A DNA stretch of 64,000 bases from Ligula intestinalis (taxonomy: Eukaryota; Platyhelminthes; Cestoda; Diphyllobothriidea; Diphyllobothriidae), in assembly GCA_036362985.1 (NCBI GenBank), contig JAYGXS010000002.1:10127643-10191642 (forward strand). Reading direction: 5' to 3'. The notes below the pieces were generated by a model that was not told where the DNA came from, searched no databases, and saw nothing but the letters and a program-made list of their open reading frames with translations. Shown one piece after another: positions 45,656 to 56,861 of this stretch (position 1 is the stretch's first letter; each line of letters starts with the position of its first letter). A program made the translations under genes and the position numbers.

Positions 45656-45877
45656 ATCGTCGTCGGATTTCTATGCATTCAGGGCAGCACGCCTCTGATT
45701 CAATGGCATAGCATTTGGCTGAAGACTTTAAAGTCAAGGAATCGAGAGTTGAGATCAGGTTAATTGAAGTTCAGGTTCGAGCTATGATTGGCTGAAGATG
45801 TGTAATATGCTAGAAATTGTCATTCGCAATTTCCTTCTATCTGCTGACACTTCTTCAGCAATATGTGTGATAATTGT

Positions 45878-45920
45878 GCTGCTGCTGATGATGATGATGA
45901 GGATGATGATGATGATGCTG
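45878..45920 (+). repeat. (GAT/GCT)n microsatellite
   Basis: 'gctgctgctgatgatgatga' then 'ggatgatgatgatgatgctg'. Confidence 0.9.
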
Positions 45921-46454
45921 CGTTTTCGACCATTGATTTTGATTAAACTAACCAGGTTCTCCAAATAGGTTGGTGCAGAGAGGGAGTCAGTGATTCGAGT
46001 TAAGCGAATGAAGACGTCGCAACTGTCTACCGCACTCTTCAGCTGCAACCCGTTTAAACCGGTGATGAGACAGAGTCAAGATTAGCGGACGGGATCCAGC
46101 GTAGGCCTTTTTCTCCACGGCAGGTGGGAATTGTCCTTTCGATGTGGCATACCGTAAGTAATCTCGAGAGCAGATTCACCTTCATGATGACCCTTCAGAT
46201 TTCCTCGTATTTGCATGTATGATCTGGATTCTCCTGGCTGGGGTAGACACATGCATATGCCTTTTCGACTCAACGTTTTTTCGCTTGTGAAATTTTAGTT
46301 TATACGTTTTTTGGTACGGATTTTTGGCATGGGAGGGCCTAAATGCACCTGAAACTTCGACCTTGCATGGACAACGAGATCTTTCGTGGCGATTAAAGTT
46401 TCCTTGGGAGTTCATCTGGGCGAAATGTGCAGACGGTCATTGCCCTAGGCAGAT

Positions 46455-46765
46455 GGTATTGCCGTCAAAGATAAGGGAGACTGGAAGGCCCATTTCTGGC
46501 TTTTTAGATGGCGTTAGCCATTCATACCCAGATCCAAGTGGTGTCCCACTCGAGCCTCGAACTGGCGACCTTTTTGCTCAGAGTTAAATGCCCTAAGCAT
46601 TGAGTCACGGGCTCGTTTTCTTGGCGGTTTAGGTCGGGGCAGCGCTATCTGCCTATAGTAATAGCTGCTACGACTGTCAGGTCCTCTATCCAGACCTTAG
46701 GCAGAGTGGGGCGGATGCGTTCCGTTAGCGGTCGTGTGAATGTTCATCCATGAGGTCATTGATTT
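46455..46765 (-). mobile_element. tRNA-derived SINE (family S), minus orientation
   Basis: The body is 'gggagactggaaggcccatt' and 'gatggcgttagccattcata', the B box 'cctcgaactggcgacc', the A-box region 'taagcattgagtcacgggct'. The far 5' part 'gttagcggtcgtgtgaatgt' and 'tcatcc' also matches the 5575 copy. Confidence 0.8.
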
Positions 46766-46919
46766 GTCAATGATTACATGTGAGCTGTCTCAAACCAACT
46801 TATTTCTGGTAACAAATTTGCGGTAGTTTTAAATCAGTAGAAAAAGACATGGGATTTGAACTTTCTCTCATCCGTATTTTATCTTGTAGTGACCCCAATC
46901 TGCGCGAACGCTTGCTTCC

Positions 46920-47250
46920 TAAGGCTGCTACTAAGCACGCATGCACTACTGACTGCCTACTCCGGTCTGGCCAATCGTTTTCAATGCGGACTCACACAAA
47001 GACTGCTCACTAGATGTTGGGATGGCTGCCACGCTCGCACACACACTTCGGACACTCCCCGGTTGCGAGCGGACGCACGCCCATCCGATAGTCAACTTCC
47101 TCCTACCTATTCGCCACTACTTCTGTGCAGAATACACTATTCCTACCACTGTAGCCTCTCACGTTTTCTCTTCCTCCAGCGAAATTGACCTGTAGATCGC
47201 AACGGAAAGGGTTTTCCTTATAAACTTAAGTCACTGCGATAATCTCCTTC
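46920..47250 (+). repeat. Repeat family A copy
   Basis: 'cacacacttcggacactccc', 'ccgatagtcaacttcctcct', 'ctgtgcagaatacactattc' and 'ttaagtcactgcgata' are the family blocks in the usual order. Confidence 0.75.
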
Positions 47251-47254
47251 TAAG

Positions 47255-49140
47255 GAGCTAGGTCTTCTAGCCTGGAGGAGGTTTGATCAGTGAAACGAAG
47301 ATTCTGTTCTCCTGGCGTTTAAGCTTCATTCTCGATCTCCCCGTCAGATACGGCAACAGATCACCATTGCGGGCGCGCAGAGCTCAGATGTTGATAGAAT
47401 GCATTAGTTAAGTCACCATATACCTATCAAAATTAACAGTATGACTTTTCGTCAAATAAATTAGCAGTTTGCCCGACGAGATTTTGGTCATCCATTACCG
47501 CGGTTTAGATACTTGTTTTGGTGTTAAGTGTGGCTATTAGAAGGCTATTTTGCCCATCAGGACCACCACTGGAAGCAGCATTTACCGGCGCCTCCTCCTC
47601 AGTCAGTTTAAGTAAGGAATGAGTGGGGGGAAAGGGAATGTGGATTGGAAGGCGATAATTATGACAACTGATGGACTGGGGTCGAAGAACCATAACATAC
47701 ACAACCTCCGGCGCATTGTTTACGAGGACGTTGGCCTCGACAGTTCGCGTCGAATGAGCCGTGACTTCATGAAATTACGTAGTCCCCTCCCCAACTGCTG
47801 ATGTGTGCTCAGGCACTCGAGTCCGGAGTAAGTGTTTCCGTCACCCACAATTGTACCAGATCCCATAAAAGACTGAGTGAGTCTAATACCCATTAGCCAA
47901 TAAAAGGGAAGTGCTACAACTGAGGATTTTAAGGCGGGTGAGCAAGCTATGGTCGCGCATATCAAAAGTATTTTCGATGGATATGTAAGTTAATAGCTTT
48001 ATTCAGTAGATGTGCCAGCGAGAAATTAAAAAGGATAACAATCTATGTAGTTCCTTAGCCTTTATTCATTGCGGTCAGGGATAATGAGTTCGGGAGTTGA
48101 AAAGAAACGGTAGGCATATAAAGTGTATGGTTCTGATAGAGAGTGTTTACGAATATAAAACCCACCTCTGTGTACTGAATAGTCACCAGGATAATTAAAA
48201 ACGAACAGATCAAACAGTCTGGCTAAAATTAAGATCCGTCGGCGGTACCAAAAATTCGCATAAACGTTTGTGCCGCATTTTTGTTTAAATTAATTAGTGT
48301 GCATACTAGACTGCGAAGACCAATGCAAAGCATTTATTGCTGGTAATCTAGTCAAGCCTAAAAGCAAACTGGCATGAATTTACTGGCTTAAGAATATCAA
48401 AAGTCAATTAATAAACTGAGAACTCGATCGGTGGAGCAGGATTGCAAGGAATTGAGGACAAAATATACACTTAGGTTTGCACTAACGCTTGTGAAGTTTT
48501 TGCACACACGAAACTAGGATTCCAGTCGATAGAATATAAACATAAGGGATCTAAAACTCACGAGCGGAAGCGTTTTAATTTGGCCAATTTGTTTCTTTTA
48601 CTTGGCGGAATAGGCAAAATTATTCTGTTTAAATAAATCCCCTGGGTGGTCAGCAGCATTTAGTTTCGATAGGGATATACCTGTAAGTAAAGGTTCTTCG
48701 TTCGCCGGAATTATAGGTTTTTGGTTGTTTTTTTTTTAATTAGCGAAAATTCTCATTGTAAACATCAAACGATAAATTGGCGAGCATACGTTTGCTTTCG
48801 ATAAATTCTCCTCAGTCCCTCTCCATCGTCCTTCACCACAGCAACACTACATAATTCCGCAGAGTTTATTTATTTCATTACTATGTAAATGTACAGGACT
48901 GAGGAGAAAGAATTGCCTCTTTGTTGCCACTTTTCTCTCTGACGATGAACTCTAGTAAGAGTTCGAAAGCTCAGACGGTTAAAGCCACAATTCCGTCGAG
49001 TTAAGACCTTTCTTCTTTTTTACACATTTATACATCTGGAAAGCGAACATTCTCCTCAACGCGAATAAGCATGCTTGAAGGAGGATAATACGAGCGATCT
49101 AAATGTTTTAATAAGACACAGTTACATATGAGAGCGAAAC
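47255..49140. other. Intergenic, no recognised gene
   Basis: 47619-47965 carries open frames on both strands with no family match. A family H-like arm in reverse may lie at 48940-49010 ('ctctagtaagagttcgaaag'). The rest is AT-rich. Confidence 0.35.
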
Positions 49141-49334
49141 AATCATGTGGTTTGTGGAACTTCTACTATGTGGGTAAGATTTTCTTGCTCGGCAAACTTA
49201 TTCAAAGTGTTACGTGCAGATACCATGCGTCTAAATAGAAAGGCCCCTGTAGATAAAAAAGACCAAAAAGAACTATTCGTATCATAATATATGAAAAAAA
49301 CATCAAGAGAGTAAAAGGAAACACTCCCACTTAC

Positions 49335-50167
49335 TTTGCAGCTTTTGAAGATGGAATGAGGACAACTAGGTGCAAAAGTATGGGATTCCGTGCTGCATTC
49401 TGGTAACAATGTAGAGGCGCCCAAAATCCGTATATACGCCGAGCTTCTGACAGCCGTATTACTACTCGATCGGCCAACTTAATCTGTGGACACAGGTCTC
49501 TCGGCAGTGCCCCGATCGACCCATCCGCGCCCACACTGACTGTCACATCCTGCCGGTTGGAAGGGCTAGAAGTGCTAGCATGGGTCACGAGGTCCCTGCC
49601 CACACAGAAGGCAACTGAACGGATCAGACTGGTGGATGCAGTGTTGGAACAAGGCCGATTCTCCATGGCAGCGAGACCCTCATGAGCAGTGCAAATCTCC
49701 GGGATCTGCAAAAAAGCCCGCATCATGGGCGGAAGCATCTTGAGGACTTCCGCACCTGGACGTTCCAGGTGACCGTTTGTGATGAGCCAGGTGATCACCA
49801 ACTCAGAGAAGGCTGCAGCCCTATCCATGTCGGCACCATAGGAAGTCTGCAGAGCGGCAGCTGGAACAACCTGTCGGAAGATTTTTTCAAAGTCTGGATT
49901 CAGGGGAAGCAGATCGGAATGATTGGCCTCGGCGGGCGAGATGAGGACTTTAGGGCAGCCCGGCTTCTCGCGATGTACCCCTTGAATAAGTACATCCAGA
50001 ATAAGTCGCGACTGGGCGCGCGAGACGCCCTCGGCCCTGACAGGAACGGGAATGTAGCAGAGGAAGTAGCAGATCAGCAGCCCAGGCAAGGCCTGAACAC
50101 TAGACACATGCATTGCTACTGTTGCGCCGGGAACTGGGCGCAGAGGCAGCAGCCGCAGGAGGTAAAA
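49335..50167 (-). CDS. Large-exon protein, tentatively AP-5 complex subunit zeta (C-terminal part)
   Basis: A single 833-bp exon encodes about 277 residues. It opens after a pyrimidine-rich acceptor ('tatttgttttcctcgag', AG at 50169-50168) and ends two bases into a codon at a GTAAGTG donor. The reading is alpha-helical and Leu-rich with no transmembrane pattern. Three stretches resemble human AP5Z1 as I remember it. LRPVPGATVAMHVSSVQALP resembles LQPMAGCARVAQCAQAVP. STSLIRSVAFCVGRDL resembles RASLVTSVVWAIGEYL. CPQIKLADRVVIRLSEARRI resembles QDLIPRASLLLSKMRTL. AP5Z1 is the zeta subunit of the AP-5 adaptor on late endosomes and lysosomes. The next minus-strand acceptor (49248-49247) would add only a few residues before a stop. 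Overlapping frames on the other strand are shadows. It could be a different HEAT-type protein. Confidence 0.5.
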
Positions 50168-50199
50168 CTCGAGGAAAACAAATAGGCAAATATTTGCGT

Positions 50200-50860
50200 T
50201 TTTGGCGATGGTGACGCAGACTTGCTCTCAGCCGCCGCAGCATAGCCACCGCACGCACACAGCTATGAGCATTCGCCGGACGGATGGCAAACAGAGCAAA
50301 TTCGAGGAGAAGGAGCAGCAGGAGAAGGCGACGATGCAGCAGAGACGATGCAGCAGCTGCTTCGCAGCTCAAGCCACCATTCTGGTCGCCGCTAGTCGGG
50401 ACGCCTGCTGTTGCCGTCTCCAAGGCGTGCGCGCACAGTGGTGGGGAGAAGTTTGGGCACGTACTGGCTGAGCCAATGACAGCCCGGTAAATGGGCTAAA
50501 GGCATGAAATCACCGGCGTCCGCCAGCCAATCAGCAGCCAGGCTGATTGGCGTGCCAGGCTAGCATGATCGATGGCGGCGGTGGCGACGGCGACGGCGCG
50601 GCGCGCACATGTCCGGCTGCGATCGGCTTCGTGCGAAAAACGGCCTGAGAACCGGCTTGCGGTGGTTGCGAAGATAAGGAGGCGAGAGTTACGGCGGTCT
50701 GCAAGGGGAGGCGACCTCACTGAGGTCATCACTGCCATTGCCAAACCATTGCGAGATCATTACTTCAGACATTTGCGCCTACAGACATCATTTACACCTC
50801 ACAATGGACCAGAGTTTCTGAGGAAGCCAGGATTAATGAGGCGAGTTTGAAGGTCTTATC
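50200..50860. other. GC- and CpG-rich block with paired CCAAT boxes
   Basis: It is GC-richer than its surroundings and open in several frames on both strands (poly-Leu and Arg-rich readings). 'agccaatcagcagccaggct' followed by 'gattggc' at 50524-50550 is an inverted CCAAT pair. It might be a promoter or CpG island, perhaps for a plus-strand transcript, but no start is evident. Confidence 0.35.
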
Positions 50861-51576
50861 TTCTTTCATATACCTAGTATACATACTGGTACAATGAGCA
50901 GGAGGACAGGAAAATGTTAGCTATAAATGAACGTGAACTACCCTTTAAAAAGCTTTACACTGTCTGAAAGAATGATATCGCGGTAAGCGCCGAAGAGGTA
51001 ATAGGTCGAGTTGCTGAGACGACTCCGTCATAATGCAACCTAACACCGCTTAAAAGATTACGTATGAGATATAAGAAAAACCATATGCCAGAAGATGCCT
51101 AAATAAAAGTCTGTGAAAGCCTCCTTAACCTTTAATTAAATAAATTATGCTAACTTGTTTGAATGTGTCTTTTATTAAATGTATTGGACCACATGGCTAT
51201 TGTTTGACTTACCACATTCGGTACAGTTTACATCATGCCCAAAACCGTTTTATAGTCTGCATTTCCTTTCATCACGAATCAAATTCGGAGCAGCCTTACC
51301 CGCTAGGAAGTTTCTTCTGTATTTGATTGAATTTTTTATTTCACCGCACCAAAATTTTCAAAAATATGGTCAAATGTAGCTCAACTATTATTTACGATTG
51401 TAAAGTTATCATATTCTTTCATATCTGCGGGTAAATTAATTACAAAACCAGTTTTGGTTGAGATTATTCACTTTTTTGTTCTGTTTTATAAAGTTTGGCA
51501 GGTTATTACAATTGGTCATTCGTCGATTATTCCATATAATTGTATCACAAATTTCTCAAAAGTATACATAATACTC

Positions 51577-52042
51577 TAGTGTCGAAGTCGGCAACCTATA
51601 GCTCGCGAGCCATACATGGCTCTTTTGATGATTGCATATGGCTCTCTCAGAAACTTAAGATTCAGTGATTTCGGTTACTCTTTAGGAGTTGTACTCGGAT
51701 CACTACAATCATCAGGCCAGATCCCAGGCTGGAAGTTAGAAGGCAGAAGTCACCAGAAGGAGTGATTTATTACGAACAGAACTCCCAATTGCTGTCCCAG
51801 GTGACAGTGGCCACTGGCGAAGCCAGAGCTATTGTTGATTGCGTCCAGCCAGACCTGAGCTAGCTTGAGACAGCGGTGACAGCTGCTTCAGTACGATTGC
51901 GGAGTGGGTTCAAGTGTTCTATTATTGATGTCTTGAAATTGCCAGAAGGGATGTCGCCTAGCTAATATATGGCTCTCACTGAAATATATTTCCAAATATT
52001 TGCTGTCTTGGATCTCTGAGTTAAAAAGGTTTAAAACCCCTG
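51577..52042. mobile_element. hAT-like non-autonomous element (SPIN/Charlie-type ends)
   Basis: The left end 'agtgtcgaagtcggcaacct' continues with 'agctcgcgagccatacatgg' and 'ctctt'. The right end is 'aggtttaaaacccctgctct'. These resemble hAT termini of the type CAGnGGTCGGCAACC...GGTTTAAAACCCCTG. Later 'tatggctctcactgaaata' repeats the 'atggctct' theme. A matching 8-bp duplication was not confirmed. Confidence 0.5.
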
Positions 52043-52154
52043 CTCTATTGCCTGGCTTGGTCATTACGTGCTACTGGCAAGAATTTTTTATTTAGAGCAC
52101 AGAACGCCAGTGATTAATGGAAGAATAGGTATCATCTCCGTTTTGGGAAAATAA

Positions 52155-52295
52155 ACATTGCCGACCCATATAAAGTGCACTAGAATGACCATTTCTGACT
52201 TATTAGCGATCATAAACCAGCCATAACTGAGGCTCCAATCCGTGACCTGTTGATTATAAGTCTAACACTCTTCCCATTGGACCGCGGCCATGTTG
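52155..52295 (-). mobile_element. SINE family S, diverged copy
   Basis: 'tagaatgaccatttctgact' and 'tattagcgatcataaaccag' match the body, and 'taacactcttcccattggac' the head, in reverse. Confidence 0.6.
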
Positions 52296-52479
52296 TCTTG
52301 CTGCTTCGGATAGGTACTAGTGACCTTGGCGGATAAAGGCTTGACCGATCGGTTAAATGTGTGGGATACGACAGTAGTCCGGCCAGATAATAGAGGACAG
52401 AACGTATCCCAACGGTTATGAACTGGTAGATATTATAAGGCCTGGAAGGCCAGAGAGTTAGGGATAATTTAATAAGGTG

Positions 52480-52860
52480 TAACAGGAGTAGAATGTATTA
52501 GGTAAGTGACTCTCAGACAAGTTTAGTCCAGCAATAAATGGGCTGGAGTCCAGAGGCGCAGTTCGGCAAGTAGATCACTGGGTCCGGACAACTACAACCG
52601 AACAGTAGATCACCGGTTCTGGGAGTGACTGAGCGTCAAAAATCCCGTAGTAGGTTCCGTCGTGCGCTGTCCTTGAGAAGCGGTCTGGCCAGTGAGCCAG
52701 ACAGAGGGTGACCTTGAACGGGAGTTTTTAATATTGTCTCTTGTGCACGCGTGGTGGACGTGCTAGACATGCGGCCTGTCACCGCGGCGTCCGAGGAAAG
52801 CATGGCTAAGAAATGCAAGATCACTACAAATGACTCAATCATCATTTACCCGCTGTCAAT
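52480..52860 (-). repeat. Interspersed repeat N, ungapped copy
   Basis: Reverse complement of 18220-18420: 'gggctggagtccagaggcgc', 'ggacaactacaaccgaacag', 'gcgtccgaggaaagcatggc'. It contains about 130 bp (52615-52745) where the other copy has ten N. Confidence 0.75.
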
Positions 52861-52884
52861 ATTTCCGAGCTAAACGGGCAAAAC

Positions 52885-53060
52885 AATGAGTCCATGGTTC
52901 AATGGTTAGAACGTTGGTTTGCTAAGCAGCTGGTCGTGGTTCGAGCCTCGGCTCAACTTACACTTGAGTATGACTGGTTTATGGCGGCTAATCATCCAGA
53001 AATGGCCAATTCAGGCTCCCTTGTCGGTGGTATTCATTTGCTTATGATGTTAACCATTGT
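52885..53060 (+). mobile_element. tRNA-derived SINE, variant head
   Basis: 'tccatggttcaatggttaga' has a perfect D stem GTTC/GAAC. 'cgtggttcgagcctcggctc' holds the B box and a 3' acceptor arm that can pair with GAGTC. The family S body follows ('gagtatgactggtttatggc', 'ggctaatcatccagaaatgg'). Confidence 0.7.
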
Positions 53061-53214
53061 GCGGTTGATGGCGATGCTCGGGAGTGAACTCAAAGGCAGA
53101 AAGAGACAAGTGAGTTCTGTAACCGATGGGCTAAAAGTCCATCCGGGAAAACGAATGTTTTTCTCCCAATTTGATGGTCTCTTCATATATACTACAGCAA
53201 GATAGATTAAACTC

Positions 53215-53405
53215 TCACCCATGAACGTTCACTCGACGGTTAACGGACCTGAATGCTTAGGGTCTTTGATTCTGATCAAAAAGCTAGCGAGTTCGAGGCT
53301 CGGGAGGGATACCACTTGGGTCTGGGTATGACTGGCTGACGATGGCTAATAAGCCAGAAATGCCCATTTCAGTCTCCCTTGTTTTTGCCGGCAATACTAT
53401 GTGCC
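53215..53405 (+). mobile_element. tRNA-derived SINE (family S)
   Basis: 'atgaacgttcactcgacggt' (5' flank block), 'gcgagttcgaggctcggga' (B box) and 'gggtatgactggctgacgat', 'ggctaataagccagaaatgc', 'ccatttcagtctcccttg'. It is placed about 160 bp after another SINE. Confidence 0.8.
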
Positions 53406-53829
53406 CATAGATAAAACAGATTAGTAAACGACATCAACTGTTTAGAATATGGAGACTCCGAGATTTGCTTTTTACACGACAGCATGTCTCAACGTCTTCC
53501 TACAGTTTTTCTGGCGCCGTTACTATTGATATAAACGTGTACTTTGTGGCTTTTATGCGTATATACTCTGTCATTTTAAACATGGAGCCTTAAACAAAGA
53601 AGAACCCAGCTTACTTGACTTTAACTGAGATCAGAGAAATAAAGCGAGCTTCCCAGAACACAATCATTGAAATGCTGACGCTGCACAGAGCTTGGTCAAC
53701 TCCCCATTGTACACTGCAGATAATCTGGTCGAAACGGAAGTGGCGTGCAATGGCAAGTTTGATGCGACGCAAGGACACCCTGCCACTGACGTAAATTTCA
53801 GCAGATGTTTACAAAATAAGTTGCAATGA

Positions 53830-54215
53830 GAAGGTCTTCAACCACGTAGGGTAAACCAGACGGTACTTGCAGCTCCGTCAAAAGGAGCACAAATCGAAAG
53901 CTCAGAGACTGGACGCGAATTCTCAGCGTGCAAAGCCCGTGAAAAAAGAAACTGGCCAGACTTTCGGAAAACCAGCATCTTAGATCGGTGCAACCCAAAG
54001 GTGGGACGAAGACTGATTGACTCGGGCACTTCGGACGCGGCCCTCTGGGCTACGGTTGCGTGCTCTTCCGACAATCAGCTTCCTCCTACTTATTCTCCAA
54101 TTCCTTCTGTAGAGAATAAACCACCCCAACCATCAAGCCTCTCACATTCTGCTATTCCACTACGAAAACAGCCCTGAAGATTTCACTGACAAAGATTTTG
54201 CCTCTTACCTTTACG
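53830..54215 (+). repeat. Repeat family A copy
   Basis: 'actcgggcacttcggacgcg', 'tccgacaatcagcttcctcc', 'ctgtagagaataaaccaccc' and 'gccctgaagatttcactgac' follow the family order. Confidence 0.7.
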
Positions 54216-54726
54216 TACCGAAATACAAATATCACACATTTGGGTAGAATAACTTGAATGCACCCCCCTCCCTCCCTCTATGAGTGCAGCCGTCGCATTA
54301 GGGAACCTTTGAATTGCATGGTTTATGTGTTCATTGATTTGATTGGTTTAATTTCCTATCACAGGAGGTTGGATGCTAAAATAAAGCTCATTTACTGAGA
54401 ATAGTACGTTTAGATGTTCCATATGCCTTCTCCATATGTAAAGAAGAAGGTCCAGTTACAAAAAAGGACTGAAAAACTGGGCCGATTATTCCGCAGATAA
54501 AAACTGTCGTTCGTGTATGATCTATGTATGCGCTTTTACGAGAGTTTTGCGAATTGCATTCCCCGTTATCGTTTTGGATAATTATTAAATAAGTCGTTGA
54601 TACCCCTCTGATGCTGGTTAAGAGTATAATTATAAAAAACGAGACCTCAGGACACAGTTGCGTACGAACAAACAACGTAAAGAAGAAAGTAGTGTACAGC
54701 AGGAGGTTATTCAATAAATACTATCG

Positions 54727-54912
54727 AGGAGAACATGTCCAATGATGTGAATTTCTTGTGTCGTGTTCAATCGCCTTAAATGAAGCAGCACCAGGAAGTC
54801 TTGTTCTTCTCCTACAAAATAAATACATAGCGATATCAGCGAAGGCATTTTATCTACAAAATAGGTGTTTGCTGAACAACATAGTTTCAAATACTCAAGA
54901 AGACTGCAGCAA
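54727..54912 (-). CDS. Possible exon upstream of the AP5Z1-like exon
   Basis: Read on the minus strand after 'cgtaagttgctgcag' (AG near 54913), the frame is open for about 60 codons: LLEYLKLCCSANTYFVDKMP then SLISLCIYFVGEEQDFLVLL then HLRRLNTTQEIHIIGHVLLD. It loosely resembles an AP5Z1 stretch near FKFLAWNSPPLTSEFVALLP that precedes the part encoded at 49335-50167. A GTATTT donor could follow at about 54727. The resemblance is weak and the acceptor is modest. The opposite strand is also open over much of it, so this is a candidate only. Confidence 0.25.
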
Positions 54913-55374
54913 CTTACGTCCAACACTAGTATTTAGAAGAATAGTTGTCTGCGTGTATTTAGTAAAGTGCAGCGTTAAAATGAGTCATAGGCAGCAGCAT
55001 CTGGAGTCAGTGTGGATTTACGGGCCATACTCCCGCAAATTCAAATAGCCTCTTGGTTTACAAATTACCCATTTTTTAAATCAAGTACAAAGATCAAAGC
55101 AGTCTGCTTATCTTTCACTTAATGAAACTGAACTAAACCCAAGTGAATCAAGCACGTATTGTGATACCTCGTCATCGGGAACACTGAAGTGGACAATTGA
55201 AGTGAGAAGCTCTGAACTCATCTTACAGTCTTCACATTCACAAAAAAAGTTTTCTTTCTTCGTCATAGCCCTACCGGTTGGAATATAATCACACTTTTTA
55301 ACCTCTATACTTCCATGCAGTTATTTTTCCTAGTTTTATAGATAACTTATATATTTTTTGCAGACAGAGATTAG

Positions 55375-55490
55375 CGACAGAGACAATGGAGACTGGAATA
55401 GTTATCTCTGGTTTATTAATCATCATGAGCCAGTCTTACCTAACTCCAGGTTTGGGGACACCTCGAACTCTTTGGCATTTTGATTGCTAT
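55375..55490 (-). mobile_element. SINE family S, body fragment
   Basis: 'atggagactggaatagttat', 'ggtttattaatcatcatgag', 'ccagtcttacctaactccag' in reverse orientation. The head is degenerate ('acctcgaact' keeps the B box). Confidence 0.65.
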
Positions 55491-55524
55491 TGGGAATCTG
55501 AACTATGTTAAAAGGAAGTTTATA

Positions 55525-55960
55525 GTGGCGTAGTGGTCGTGTCTGTCCGACGCCCTCCTAACTCTTCACGCCACAGACAGGGTCACTCAGAGCTTAGGAC
55601 CTCGCGTGCAGGCAGTTTTCCCGCGTGCGTAGAGGCATGCTCAATCGGACGGGCGACCGCCACGTCTCCCAGACGCAAATGACGCGCACGCAAACACACA
55701 CACCGAGTTTCCCCTAGCAGTGGCTTGACCTCAATCCGTCCAATGAGATTCACGCTTTAGTTGACTGACCTCATTTAGTAAGTTGGCCTCTATCCGTCGG
55801 ACAAGGACAACAATGCGGTCTATGCCTTCAAGCTTCACTCCGGACCCAACCCGATTAGGGAACGGCCGCACTAGTCTGCGAGTCAAAACTATTTTCATCC
55901 ATTCTCCTATCCTTTTGCAGAATAAAATATTCCTGACAATCCACACGCAACGCTTGCCTC
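55525..55960 (+). repeat. Repeat family A, long 5' version
   Basis: It aligns with 63420-63780: 'gtagtggtcg', 'ggtcactcagagcttaggac' against 'ggtaactcagagcataggac', 'cctcgcg', 'ccagacgcaaa', 'aataaaatattcct'. These two copies show a longer 5' region than the others. Confidence 0.7.
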
Positions 55961-55964
55961 TCGC

Positions 55965-56245
55965 GGCTGCTACGCAGAGGCCTAAACAATGTTCCGGTCT
56001 GACCAACCAATGTCAAGGCTGACTCACACTGGACCTCACTGCAATGACTAGCACACTTAGACACTTCGAATCTAGGTTCCCTTCGCGACCAGGCGTGCAC
56101 TTGTCCGACAGTCAACTTCCCCCTACCTATTCTTCCTTCGTTCTGTATAGAATAAGCTATTACTTCCACCTGGCGTCTCATTGCTTATCTTTTCACATGA
56201 AACCGGACCTCAGCTCGTGGTGTCCAGAGTTTTTCATCATTAACT
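55965..56245 (+). repeat. Repeat family A copy
   Basis: 'aatgtcaaggctgactcaca', 'tccgacagtcaacttccccc', 'ctgtatagaataagctatta', 'ttaacttaagtcactgcgat'. Immediately downstream of the previous copy. Confidence 0.7.
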
Positions 56246-56279
56246 TAAGTCACTGCGATGCGTTTGTAGTGACTAGCTC

Positions 56280-56600
56280 CACACAAAGTGCGCTTGTGAA
56301 CGCTTGTCGTGACCAGCTCAAGTTGAAGTGCATTTTGAGAATGCTTGCTGCTTCCGGCCTCTGGAGCACCCAGTCACAGGCCGACTCACACAGTTCCTCA
56401 TCTGACGACTTCCGAGCAGACATTACTTCAGACGCCGCCCACTGGCTTGCAGTTGTGCGATCGTCTGAAAGTCAATTTCCTACTGTCTATTCCCCATTTA
56501 GTTGATACAGAATATACTCCTCCAACCAGTCTGGCCTCCCCAAGACTTCTCGCCGAACTTAGAAGATCACAACCGTCGTGGTTAACCTTATAAGCCTCAC
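56280..56600 (+). repeat. Repeat family A copy
   Basis: 'cacaggccgactcacacagt', 'gtctgaaagtcaatttccta', 'gatacagaatatactcctcc'. The third family A copy in a row on this strand. Confidence 0.65.
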
Positions 56601-56861
56601 CATCACGTGATACGTTCAACAATTGGCCATACGGGGCATGTTCGTCCCGTACTGCGCTGCACTGCGGCTCGGTCTACAGGCCCGTAAGAAGTCACCAGAA
56701 ATAATACTGTGCACAAAAGGAAATTACTAATTTAGTCGTCCTTAGCGAATCATAAAAATCAGTTAATCTGATTGATATGTCTTTTGATTGTGTCTCGGAC
56801 GTATAAGGGTCCAGTTTAAACAAAACTAGACCACAAAAGGAGAAATAAATGTATAACTAAC

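Noticed and set aside
49143..49249. Terminal exon reading RRMVSARNTLNKFAEQEN after a strong acceptor at 49248-49247
   Set aside because: The phase is wrong for the 49335 donor: the in-frame join reaches a stop after a few residues. Kept only as a short possible end of the gene.
49682..50490. Plus-strand frames of 167, 89 and 68 residues opposite the AP5Z1-like exon
   Set aside because: They lie antisense to a better supported exon with acceptor and donor, or in GC-rich DNA open in many frames.
54388..54714. 108-residue minus-strand frame as a further AP5Z1-like exon
   Set aside because: The resemblance is too weak and no clean acceptor/donor pair was found.
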